Shown here one piece after another: positions 35,310 to 46,059 of a stretch of 64,000 bases of DNA. This DNA comes from Anisus vortex (lineage: Eukaryota; Mollusca; Gastropoda; Planorbidae). The notes under the pieces are model-generated. The model did no database searches, was not told where the DNA came from, and saw only the letters and a list, made by a program, of their open reading frames with translations. Location: the NCBI GenBank assembly GCA_949126835.1, contig OX421498.1, positions 35,743,799 through 35,807,798 on the forward strand. The letters run 5' to 3'. Both the position numbers and the translations under genes were made by a program. The first letter of the stretch is position 1, and each line of letters opens with the position of its first letter.

Positions 35310-36005
35310 CTAATAATAATATGGCATCCCTCCATCCTCAAGGGACGATGGCGCAGTCTCCTTTTCCTCTGCCCCTCGCCTTTCTCCTGGCTCGCTTCTC
35401 TTCACTCCTTCTGCGGCTTGAGTGCCCTCGCGCACCTTGGACCGCCAGGAGGTGCGTTCCTCAGCAAGGCCCTCCCACGTTTTGTGGTCGATGCATGCCA
35501 GTAACAAGTCTTTTTTGCAGACGTCTTTAAAGCGTAGGCAAGGGCGATCTCTTTTTCTTGTGCCAGCTGCCAGCTCTCCAGACATTATGGCTCTTGGGAT
35601 GCGTTCCGGACCCATCCTGCGGACATGGCCTATTCGTCGCAGGCGCCTCTCACTCAGGATTGAGTTCATGCTCAGCATAAGGCTTCTCCTGAGCACCTCC
35701 ACATTTGTGACTCTTTCCTGCCATTTGATGTGGAGTATCCTACGCAGGCATCGCAGGTGAAAACTATTGAGCTGCATTATTTGCTTAGCGTATGTAGCCC
35801 AGGTCTCGCTTCCATTGAGGAGTGTGCTGAGTACGCAGGACTGGTAGACAGAGATTTTTGTCCTGTCAGTGAGGTGGGCATTATCCCACACTCTTTGGTT
35901 GGACCAAAATACTCTATCTAAACACAAAAATATTGGACACGTCTGCAATACTTGAGCATTAGCGCATGCGCAGTCTACATTGCTGCTACAATGGACAGTA
36001 CGCAA
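35310..36005 (-). pseudogene. LINE reverse transcriptase C-terminal fragment (open frame)
   Basis: A 231-codon open frame on the - strand. Residues about 30-190 carry WDNAHLTDRTKISVYQSC, LSTLLNGSETWATYA, FHLRCLRRILHIKWQERVTN, RRLRRIGHVRRM, and RPCLRFKDVCKKDL, a pattern well known from the C-terminus of endonuclease/reverse-transcriptase LINEs in molluscs and fish (YGSETW..., LRWLGH..RM, RFKDVCKRD). The first 30 residues come from flanking sequence, and the catalytic RT motifs are missing, so it is a 5'-truncated insert. The lack of stops suggests a fairly young copy. Confidence 0.82.
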
Positions 36006-36089
36006 CTTTATTTCACGATCCTTGCCTAGTTAACAAAAAACAACAAGAAGCCTTTATAGCGGGCCCGGCTAGTGGCTATGTCAGAATGG

Positions 36090-36140
36090 GAGGAGGGCAA
36101 ATGGAGCCCGCGGGCCATAGGTCTGGGAACCCTGCTCTAT
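36090..36140. repeat. Possible hAT terminus fragment
   Basis: GCCCGCGGGCCATAGGTCTGGGAACCCTG resembles the end of a hAT element (CAGGGTTCCC inward). No partner end found. Confidence 0.3.
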
Positions 36141-36659
36141 CTTCACCCTATTGAATTTTGTGTTTGGAGGGGTGTGAGGGGGAGAGTCTCTGATACATTA
36201 GATTTCTTGATAGTGAATTTTACTTGAGGCCAACTTTTTTTTATAATCAAATTTTAAGCCCTTGACTTGAGAAATTTCATAAAAAGACATTTTTTGTTCT
36301 CTACATTAAAAGTAAAACAACATTGACAACGAAAAAAAAATGACAACCCCAGACATCACGGCGCTCACCTTGCAGATAAATACAGATATTTTGTTAATGG
36401 GACATCAGCAACGGTCGCACACACACACACAGACATCAATTAGTTATGTGGCTGAATGCTGCTATACATTTTGTAGACTTATGCGCCAACAAAGTTTACA
36501 AAGCGAGAGACATGCCCTGGAGCATCTCTTACAGTTTTACAATGTCTGTCTCCAACAGAATTGTTTTTCATTGTAAATTTCGACCGTTGGAAATCGCTTT
36601 TTTGGCTTTCAATATTAGAAACACTGAGACTGCATGGGTTAATTCCCAATTACTGGCTT

Positions 36660-36895
36660 TTACTGGCGAGTAGATGAGAACAAATGCTAAAAAGTACTCT
36701 TTCTTCCCAAGTGGTATTTGGGCATGGAATGGGTTGCCTGAACAAACCAGGAAAATCAGTAACTTAACTTCATTTAAAGCATTAATACACATGCAAGACT
36801 AGACTCGGACCACGAATGAGCGTAGGACGTAATAATCTTCTTTATAGCAGGAGCGTCTGTAATATATAAGATAAGATACCTGGCCTTATCTCGAA
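36660..36895 (+). mobile_element. CR1-like LINE 3' end
   Basis: Sense copy: TTTCTTCCCAAGTGGTATTTGGGCATGGAATGGGTTGCCTGAAC encodes FFPSGIWAWNGLPE. It continues with GAGCGTAGGACGTAATAATC, GGAGCGTCTGTAATATATAAG and an ATAAGATA tail. It is the clearest sense example of the family whose tail SINE-2 shares. Confidence 0.8.
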
Positions 36896-37380
36896 GTCAA
36901 CAAAAAAAAAAAAAAACTTATCTGATTGAAGATAGGTTTAGTACCTAGAAATGTGTGATGGAGTATTTTTGACACCAACTCAACTTGCAATCGTAAGACG
37001 AACATCTTTGCGGCCCACAAGCAATATACCCAAGTGTAACAAAGCTTGAAGATGTATCTATAAAAATATATTTATTGCTACCGGACCAACCATAATCCAC
37101 CCCAGTCATTTTTAGTGAGTCTTTTTTGTTTGTTAAGGACGAGAGGCCCACCTACAATCGACGTCCGGTGACCTATTTCTATTTGCATAACTCTTGTTAT
37201 TGATTGTCAGGTCCTATACGGCGTAACACGGGAGTGAATAGCGCAATCTGTCACACATACTTTAGACTATAGCAATAGATACGTACTCAGACAATGAAGG
37301 TCCTTTCTTCTGACCCATTATGAATTTCTTGACGGCAGGTCTTTTCCACGATGGGGTCTTGATCCCTGATAATGCACAGA
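36896..37380. other. Intergenic DNA, nothing recognised
   Basis: An A homopolymer at 36902 may be the end of the preceding LINE. No gene supported. Confidence 0.45.
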
Positions 37381-37384
37381 TATC

Positions 37385-37765
37385 TATATATATATAATAT
37401 ATAAAGTAGACTGTGTGTGTGTGTGTGTCAACCAATCATATTAGTTAATTTAAAGGCACGCGACCTAATTGTCTCATATTATGCTTTTGCGATTTCACTT
37501 CGGACATGTGTTCTTCGCTAGCTAAGTGGTTAATGTTACGGACTGCCATGCGTTTGACCCGGGTTCGATTCTCCAGGTAGTCTATATCTTTTGTTTTTTT
37601 ACAATTTATTTTATGAAATTAATTTCCTAAAAGTCATTTTAAACAAATATTTTTAAATAATTAGATTTATAGCTTTCTGTTCATTGTAAATTATAACATT
37701 TTTTTATTATTTTTTTTATCTGTAGCTTATATAAGCCTGTTTTCTTTTCACCCGGTCAGCGCCAG
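37385..37765 (+). mobile_element. Helitron-like non-autonomous element with tRNA-like centre, copy 1
   Basis: It shares its whole length with 47150-47525: a TCTATATATATA...AAAGTAGACTG start, CAACCAATCATATTAGTTAATTTAAAG, ACATGTGTTCTTCGCTAGC, and CTTATATAAGCCTGTTTTC near the end. At 37515-37580 a tRNA-like segment (AGCTAAGTGGTTAATG, B-box-like GGTTCGATTCTCC) is present in both. The GC-rich end (CACCCGGTCAGCGCCAGGC) is decayed here. The Helitron reading rests mainly on the second copy. Confidence 0.6.
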
Positions 37766-37862
37766 GCAAGAGCCTTACAAGCTTACGTATCGTCCCAGGG
37801 CGAAAGTTTCAGCGCCTCCCTCTTGCATTCTGTAACTGCTTGTTTAGTGCTATATTTGCTAT

Positions 37863-38150
37863 ATTAATGCTGGAAGTGTCGCCCCCGGGCATATGGCCTT
37901 ATTTGCCCATCCCTATGAGAGGGCACTGAATATATATTATGCTCATATATAGAGGATACGGTTGGACTAACGCATGGGGGACAGCCCCTGATGCGCGTCC
38001 GAAATTTCATTGCACTGCCAAGAGGCCCAGAGACTTGGTGGGGAGGAAGCAGTGTGCGCAACAGCCCCGTCTCACCAAGCCCGGTGCCTGGATGCCCAGG
38101 CCTATAATTATATAGTCTGGAATTTGTGCTACCGGCTACAGTGCAGGAAA
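37863..38150. repeat. Dispersed repeat D, copy 1
   Basis: Shares CATTGCACTGCCAAGAGGC, AGTGTGCGCAACAGCCC and GGTGCCTGGATGCCCAGG with 49520-49800 in the same orientation, at roughly 75-80% by eye. No coding sense or known family recognised. Confidence 0.6.
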
Positions 38151-38189
38151 ACGAACAAGCCACTACGATAATGATCCAGGGTGAAAGCT

Positions 38190-38320
38190 GGAGTATAATG
38201 GTCTGGTTTCGAATCCTGGTGAAGGCTAGGATTTATTTTTCGGGACTCGAAAGTGTGTCACTGATTCAACCCAGCTCTGATGGGTACCTGACATTAGTTG
38301 GGGTAAAGTAAAGGCATATA
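38190..38320 (+). repeat. SINE-1 fragment
   Basis: GGTTTCGAATCCTGGTGAAGGC (B-box region), then GCTCTGATGGGTACCTGACATTAG and GTAAAGTAAAGGC. The 3' tail is missing. It lies about 200 bp before the first ZIP coding exon. Confidence 0.75.
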
Positions 38321-38526
38321 CTTTCTATTTAAAATATATTAGGCTAGGCTATATAAATAACAAAAAAAAATGTTGTCATCCTAAATTTAAGTTAAATACC
38401 TTTATTTGATATACTAAGTATTAAATTAGATAACATCGACGTAAACGTATGGTTGTTTATAATCTCTAACAACACTCTTTCATTAACATTTCAACATTGA
38501 CTTAGCAATGTCCTTTATCTTTACAG

Positions 38527-38860
38527 CTGCCCTAATCACGAGCTTTGACCAACGAGCATGACTCCAGGCTGCGCTCGGCCATGTGTCCTTCTGACCCTCG
38601 GGTGTGTTCTTACTTTCATGCACTCGGCGGTCGCTCGAGAGGCGACCTCGGCAGAGCTCGTGAATCGCTCGGTGGACACCCTCATGAGCAGCTACTACTC
38701 CGTGGTCGGGTGGCGGAATGCTTCTCAGGTGGTGCCCGGGCTGACCCGGAAGCAGTTCGCCCACTTCCTGCACGTGGCCACGTCTCACACGGAGGGCTAC
38801 ATCCACAGAGCCCTGGGGCCCTGCGAGACCTCGGACGGAAACTGCAGTCGCCAGGCCGAG
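38527..38860 (+). CDS. ZIP exon 1: 5' UTR end, signal peptide, ectodomain start
   Basis: The acceptor TCTTTACAG opens the exon at 38527; 31 bases precede ATG 38558. The exon is GC-rich against its surroundings. It encodes the signal peptide and the N-terminal ectodomain with NRS and NAS glycosylation sequons, and ends GCCGAG/GTGAAG in phase 0. A nearby GTATGT donor at 38875 would cause an early stop, so the first is preferred. Confidence 0.85.
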
Positions 38861-41800
38861 GTGAAGTTTATGACGTATGTGAAGCTGAATGTTAAGCGTA
38901 ACAAGTTGACATAAATTTATAGTTTATATTTTGTTTAGGATATTGTAGACATAGAAAATAAAAACTCTCTGTCAGTCTGCCCCTCTCTGTCGCCACACAC
39001 ACACCCTTGTATGGGGTACGGTTGCCGAGCGGCAGTGCGTCCGACTGGCGATCCGAAGGTCCCGGGTTCGAATCCTGGTGGAGGCTAGGATTTTTTCCAG
39101 GGTCTTGTGGGTGCCCCTGAGTCTACCCAGCTCTGATGGGTACCTGACATTAGCTGTGATAAAGTAAAGGAGGCTGGCCATACATCCTTTTAGTATGCTA
39201 TGGCGACAGAAACTTGTGAACGCTACTTCAGCTGACCTATAAATCAACCTGGTTACTTACTTACCTACTTTCAACTATGAAAAGAACAGGGCTTTGTATT
39301 CGTTAAAAATGTAATATAGAGAGATCTTAGTGAAATCCCAAATGATAATATTATACTCTTATACCATTTTGAATTCAATGTATACATTATATAATAAAGA
39401 TGTATCTATTTTTATATAGTGTCCTGGGATAGAGGAAATCTTTAACACCATGGCGATAGATGACCTACTTCCAGGATACAGGCTCCACGACGCACTTCCG
39501 GTCTCACTAAGCACCCTTATCTCCAAGAACTGCTCAAATCAGGCAACCGAAGAAATTTTTCATGGGAACAAAAACCAGAAACCATCGGCCATTGAAAGTG
39601 AGTTCAAATGTCATATCTGTTTGCTGTTTTAAACTTTTCATAATAGCCTATTTGTTAAATAAGCGTTAACCGAATAAACAAATCTCCACAAGTCTGGCGA
39701 TCTAATCGGCTTTGAAGTTTAGACATAACGTAAGGGCTGGAATATGTCTTCTAGGCGTTACATTCCTGTCGGAGGCGACATGCCCTTAGCATGTCACATG
39801 TTAGAACACAAATCGACAAACTCACATCTTACAAACACCTCCTTTTTAAAAAAAAAATAGCATAATTGTCTGCATTTTTCAAATTACACATTTTTAACCT
39901 AGATCTAGACCTTTTGTTAAAACGAATTCTTCTAGATTTTTGAACTGAATTCTTACGTGACCTAACCCAATAAACCTAGATCTATGTTTACTCTAAACTT
40001 CACATAAAGTTTATGACACGTGTAAACAAAGTAACAACAAAAATGGATCTCTTATGATTGAGTGTTAACAATTTATTAGACTAATTAATATCTTCAGCAA
40101 GTATTACACAGACAGACTGTAAGAGTCTTGGTTTAGATTTCTATATGAAAGTCTTTCGCCTTTAACCACTGAGATTTTGTTCTCTATATTGTGAGGACCA
40201 AATTTCATACCGAAATTCTTGCCATTGTTAGTTTTAAAGTCATCTCATATAAATATAATATATATGTATGTTTCAAACCATTGTATTACCCAGTGGTCAT
40301 TTACAAGACGACTTATCTGTAAAGTCTTCGTAAATCATATTATGAAAAGTGCACACGATTTATTTCAAACATTATTGCAACTATTTGCTGATGCGGTTGT
40401 TAGATTGTTGAGCTTTATGTAATTCTTATGGTAAATTTATCAAAACTATCGATATAAAGTTCATGCAGACTTTGTAGCAGACGTAGTTTGTAAACAAGAT
40501 ATCATGTTATATTTTTTTATATTATTATTAATTAACTTTTTGGGGAGGGAGGGGGGGGGGGTCAAAAACGCAAGTATTGGAGAAGTAGCGGCTACACAGT
40601 GTAAGTAGGGGCAATAGTGTTAGCAGTGTAGGGGTGTGAGCGGGGGGGGGGTGAGTATGTATTGAATAATCCTTGTTCGGACCAAACAAAAGAGTCAATA
40701 ATTCAACTTGGCCATAATAGTGTGAAACTCGGGTCTGCCCAACCATTACGTATAAACCTTCCATCCACATAAACAAAACAGTAGACGACAGTTGACACAA
40801 CGAACAAATGTTCCTTAAAGACGTCGGCAAGTGTAAAATAGAAAATATAATAAACCAAAATGAAATACTTATTTCGGTACATTATACATTTGTGGGCGTA
40901 CAAAATAAATAGTCAATAAAAAAAATACGTTTTCCGCAATTGAAATCTCCTGGTCGAAACGTATTAAAGTCACAATGGAGAAAGTTGTTTACTTTATTTA
41001 ACGAAACACAGTCTTTATCAGGATAGCACATGTCGATAAAGCACTTCGCCTTTCGTGTATACTTTTTTATCCAATCAATAAAGCTATATTAAACTAGTAG
41101 TTATGCCCGTCAAAATAACGGAAAAACGAACGGTTACAGTGTGTTTTGTTAAAAAAAGAAATAAAAAATAACAAACAATCATATCATATATGAAAATTGT
41201 CAGTTATTTGAAACGAGGCCATAGACATAAATAAGCCTACAGCTAAATCATATTATGGAAGGGGGAGACATTTTCCTTCTAATTTCCTGAAGGCTGAGCT
41301 CGGCCAAAGATATTGGTAGGTCATCTATGAAATGGAAATGCACATTTTTGTGCGCCACAAAATGGTATATAAGCCTACGAAACGGTTTTATTTTAATAAT
41401 TACAATAATATAAGCTTTTGTGCACTCTGATATAATGATTATAATTGCTAGTAGCCTACAGCCAAATATGCACTATTATGCCTCTACTTTGCATTGTCTA
41501 TCCACACCCGTCTGCAATCGTGGCTGATTTTAACTGTCAATATTATAAAAGATCTTAAATTAAAGAAAAATAAATTATAGGCCAACATAAGCCTGGTTAA
41601 AATGGTTTTAAAACTAATCATAATTATTATGTAAAAGTGTCACTTGTGATTGATTTTCAATGTGCTGAAGTTTTAATCAAGGATTTTAAAAACTTAATCC
41701 ACATATCTCGACCTTAAGCACTCGCTAATCCATACCGTGGGTTGTTCCTAACCCGACTTTTCACGAAGCAACTTTTTTTCTTTTACATAATTTATTGTTA

Positions 41801-43383
41801 GTTTTTATTCTTTATCAAGTTGACATTGAGGTATATATCTAAGGCCCGTTTCTTCATTGGCTATTGCAGCCTAAAGAAAACTGCCGAAAAATCAGATTAG
41901 AATTATTATGGCCTACTTTTAATAAGAATCTTTATTTCTTATCTTCCTGGTCTTTAAATGTATATATGTAGTCCTATAATTTAAATTAACAAAAATTAGA
42001 ATATAAGAACTTTGATTTTTCAATTATACTATTTATTTAAATTAGCTTCCATACTGTAAAGTTATGGTTTGAAAATTACCAATTACAATCAAAACATAGC
42101 GTATGCATGATATTACATGGAAGACTAAGACAACTTATTCTTACATAGCCAGGAAAATGCATAATGTGCATATTATATAAATGCACTTATTCATGTCTGT
42201 TTACGTCCTTAGGCAAACATTTAATTTGTTTCGATTGCAGTTGACACAGGGTTAAAATTATTGTATCTAACCCAAGAAATACATAATCTGTCAAGATTAA
42301 CTCTTAATTGCTTTCCTTGCACTTTAGACGCTCAGTTAGCTTACAGATTAAAATAAAAATAAAACATTTCACATATTTTGACACAGAGGTGTACATTTCA
42401 CTATTAATTATGACCTTAAAGTCATTTTTTTTTCATGTCTTAATGGCAGTGGCGGAGATACAGATAGATATAAAGAAAGTTAGCGCTGGTGCCCAGATAA
42501 TTTTTTGAATTCCATAAACATCATACAATCTAATCCAAACCCCTTTGCCCTCCCAAAATACATATAATATAAACAATGACACATTTTAAAAACAAATTTA
42601 AAAGAATGTCTCGTCCAAAGCCTAGTTTTATTTTCTTTGGACTCTTATCTTTTTATGTTGTTTTTTGTTTCATGCAAAACAAGTGAACAAGTAGTCTAGT
42701 AAGCGCGATTTACAAATAAACAAATGCTAAAGCGTCTGCAGTTATGATTTAGCCTAGCCCAAGCCCTAGCGTACCTGAAAAAAGTTCCAATTGCTTTACG
42801 TGCGTATCGTTCTTTGCCCTAATGGAGATTGAGGCACTTAACAAGATCCCACCTTCCCATCGTGGACGTGCCAATAGACTTCATTCTATACTCCCCGTCC
42901 AAAGTGATTATTTAACGTCTATTACAACACTACTTTACCCTGTAGTGTGTTGCCTATTCAATCTTACAGACTCAGATAATTCAGAGCACACACCCGACCA
43001 CTCGAATCACCTATTTAGACTAGTGTGGCCTAGCATTGCTTATCGTAGTCTATCCTAGCCTAGCCTAGTCTATCCCAGCCTTGGTATAGCCTGGCCTAGC
43101 ATGGCCTATAGCTTTCTCCTGAGTAGAACCTATAAAACGCCGTTGGTAATGTTTTTCAAAATATCTATCAAGCAGTACACATATGTCACATTTCGACAAT
43201 CGATTCACATATCACATATTCACATATTTTCATTTCAATAGCACATGAACTTAAATGATATTTTCTCTCTTTCTCTCTCTTACTCTCTTTCTCTCTCTTA
43301 CTCTCTCTTTCTCTCTCCCTCTTACTCTCTCTGTCTCTCTCTCTCTCTTACTCTTTCTCTCTCTCTCTCGCTCTTACTCACTC

Positions 43384-43416
<33 letters not shown>

Positions 43417-44896
43417 TTACATAAGCCTATATACTTGTAGAGGAAACGAATGACAACAATATGTTTTTTTAAAGAATAAATTCAATCCACAAGGACAAAT
43501 CAAACAAAAAAGACTTAGAAACTATAAACAAAATAAATGCTTTCACAGCAAGAAAGTACTAAACAACACTTAATTTAAAAGTACTAAACAACACTTAATT
43601 TAAAAGTACTAAACAACACTTAATTTAAAAGTACTAAACAACACTTAATTTAAAAGTACTAAACAACACTTAATTTAAAAGTACTAAACAACACTTAATT
43701 TAAAAGTACTAAACAACACTTAATTTAAAAGTGCTAAACAACACTTAATTTAAAAGTGCTAAACAACACTTAATTTAAAAGTGCTAAACAACACTTAATT
43801 TAAAAGTACTAAACAACACTTAATTTAAAAGTGCTAAACAACACTTAATTTAAAAGTGCTAAACAACACTTAATTTAAAAGTACTAAACAACACTTAATT
43901 TAAAAGTGCTAAACAACACTTAATTTAAAAGTGCTAAACAACACTTAATTTAAAAGTGCTAAACAACACTTAATTTAAAAGTGCTAATCAACACTTAATT
44001 TAAAAGTACTAAACAACACTTAATTTAAAAGTGCTAAACAACACTTAATTTAAAAGTGCTAAACAACACTTAATTTAAAAGTGCTAAACAACACTTAATT
44101 TAAAAGTACTAAACAACACTTTATTTAAAAGTGCTAAACAACACTTAATTTAAAAGTACTAAACAACACTTAATTTAAAAGTGCTAAACAACACTTAATT
44201 TAAAAGTGCTAAACAACACTTAATTTAAAAGTGCTAAACAACACTTAATTTAAAAGTGCTAAACAACACTTAATTTAAAAGTGCTAAACAACACTTAATT
44301 TAAAAGTGCTAAACAACACTTAATTTAAAAGTGCTAAACAACACTTAATTTAAAAGTGCTAAACAACACTTAATTTAAAAGTGCTAAACAACACTTAATT
44401 TAAAAGTACTAAACAACACTTAATTTAAAAGTGCTAAACAACACTTAATTTAAAAGTGCTAAACAACACTTAATTTAAAAGTGCTAAACAACACTTAATT
44501 TAAAAGTGCTAAACAACACTTAATTTAAAAGTGCTAAACAACACTTAATTTAAAAGTGCTAAACAACACTTAATTTAAAAGTGCTAAACAACACTTAATT
44601 TAAAAGTACTAAACAACACTTAATTTAAAAGTACTAAACAACACTTAATTTAAAAGCATTTTGACACGGACATGGATCTGAATATTTTTTTTAACAGCAT
44701 TCCACTTTATAACTTTAACATAATTAGTAATACGTTTATTTAACAAATCAATTAACGAATTAAGCAATATTTTCAATTTATTTATCTAACTTTTGTCCCG
44801 ATCCGTTAAATAGCCTAGGAGTCTATATAGAAAAAACATTTCAACATCTAAAGAAACTCACTGTAACTATATTATTATATATTGATATTTTTTATG

Positions 44897-44966
<70 letters not shown>

Positions 44967-45798
44967 TAGTTAGTTGTTATGCCCGTCAAAATGACAGAGA
45001 AACGAATGATTACAATGTGTTTGTCAAAAGAGAAAGAACTATCGCTATTACAATACAAACTGTAGTGAGAAGGTATCTTACGGTATTTATTGAAAGCATT
45101 TCAAAGGGAGATCATTCTGAAATGGCGCTCAGTTTAGAACTTTAACATGCGGTGATTATCAATAGCTCTAAGTTTATTTTTTTTAAACTATTAACGACTT
45201 AAGCAATATTTTTTTATATAATAACAATTTATTTTGGAGGATGTTTCCAATTCGTACATTTAACTTTTGGACCGATTAGACAAACGGCATAGGAGCCTAT
45301 AGTAGACAAGCATGTATATATAAACATATATATAACCAAATATATCAACAAACGCACGGTAATTATGTATATTGATGATGATATCTTGAATACCTTTGTA
45401 TAAATACAATGTTCAAATTTCAGCCTGGGGTTGCGGCATCGGATTCGTCTCCATCATCATCCTCATCTCAAACGTAGGCATCTTCCTGGGACCCATCATG
45501 AACAAAAGATACTTCAAGAGGCTGCTGCAGTTTCTCGTGGCCATGGGGGCGGGAGCCTTGATTTCCACCAGCCTACTGGTACTTATACCTGAGGTCAGTC
45601 TATCCACTTTAGGGTATGGCCATTTATTTGTGATTGTTTTTTTAATAGGGCAATTAGTTTATCAATCCACCTTTCAATGATTGTATCTATCAATGTAGCT
45701 TTCTTTCTCGATGTCTCTCGGTTTATATACCAAGTCATACATCTAGTTAATTAATCATTATTTTCTTTTCGTTTATCTATCCATCTATCAGACTAACG

Positions 45799-45867
<69 letters not shown>

Positions 45868-46026
45868 ATCTACCTATCTATATTTATCTATCTATTCTAT
45901 CTATCTATCTATCTATCTATTCTATCTATCTATCTATTCTATATATATATTATCTATCTATCTATATCTATCTATTCTATCTATCTATCTATTCTATCTA
46001 TATATTCTATCTATCTATATAACTAT

Positions 46027-46059
<33 letters not shown>

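Noticed and set aside
38876..38881. Donor GTATGT as the end of ZIP exon 1
   Set aside because: Joining it to exon 2 gives an early stop (ACT GTC CTG GGA TAG), while GAG/GTGAAG at 38860 keeps the frame into the ectodomain.
38545..38895. Alternative frame over ZIP exon 1 (116 codons)
   Set aside because: The frame starting at 38558 gives a signal peptide and glycosylation sequons and joins in frame to exon 2; the other is its shadow in GC-rich sequence.
39015..39085. A functional tRNA gene
   Set aside because: A and B boxes are good, but the cloverleaf does not close with a clean acceptor stem, and the segment continues into the SINE-1 body found at many other sites.
43255..43440. Ser/Leu-rich small membrane protein
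   Set aside because: Translation of a CT microsatellite; the same goes for the LTIY frame at 55861-56235 and the IYLSIY frames near 44.9 and 46.2 kb.
43550..44656. Possible CRISPR-like array (regular short repeats)
   Set aside because: The 25-bp units are directly adjacent with no unique spacers, in a eukaryotic intron. The same holds for the 32-, 36- and 35-bp arrays.
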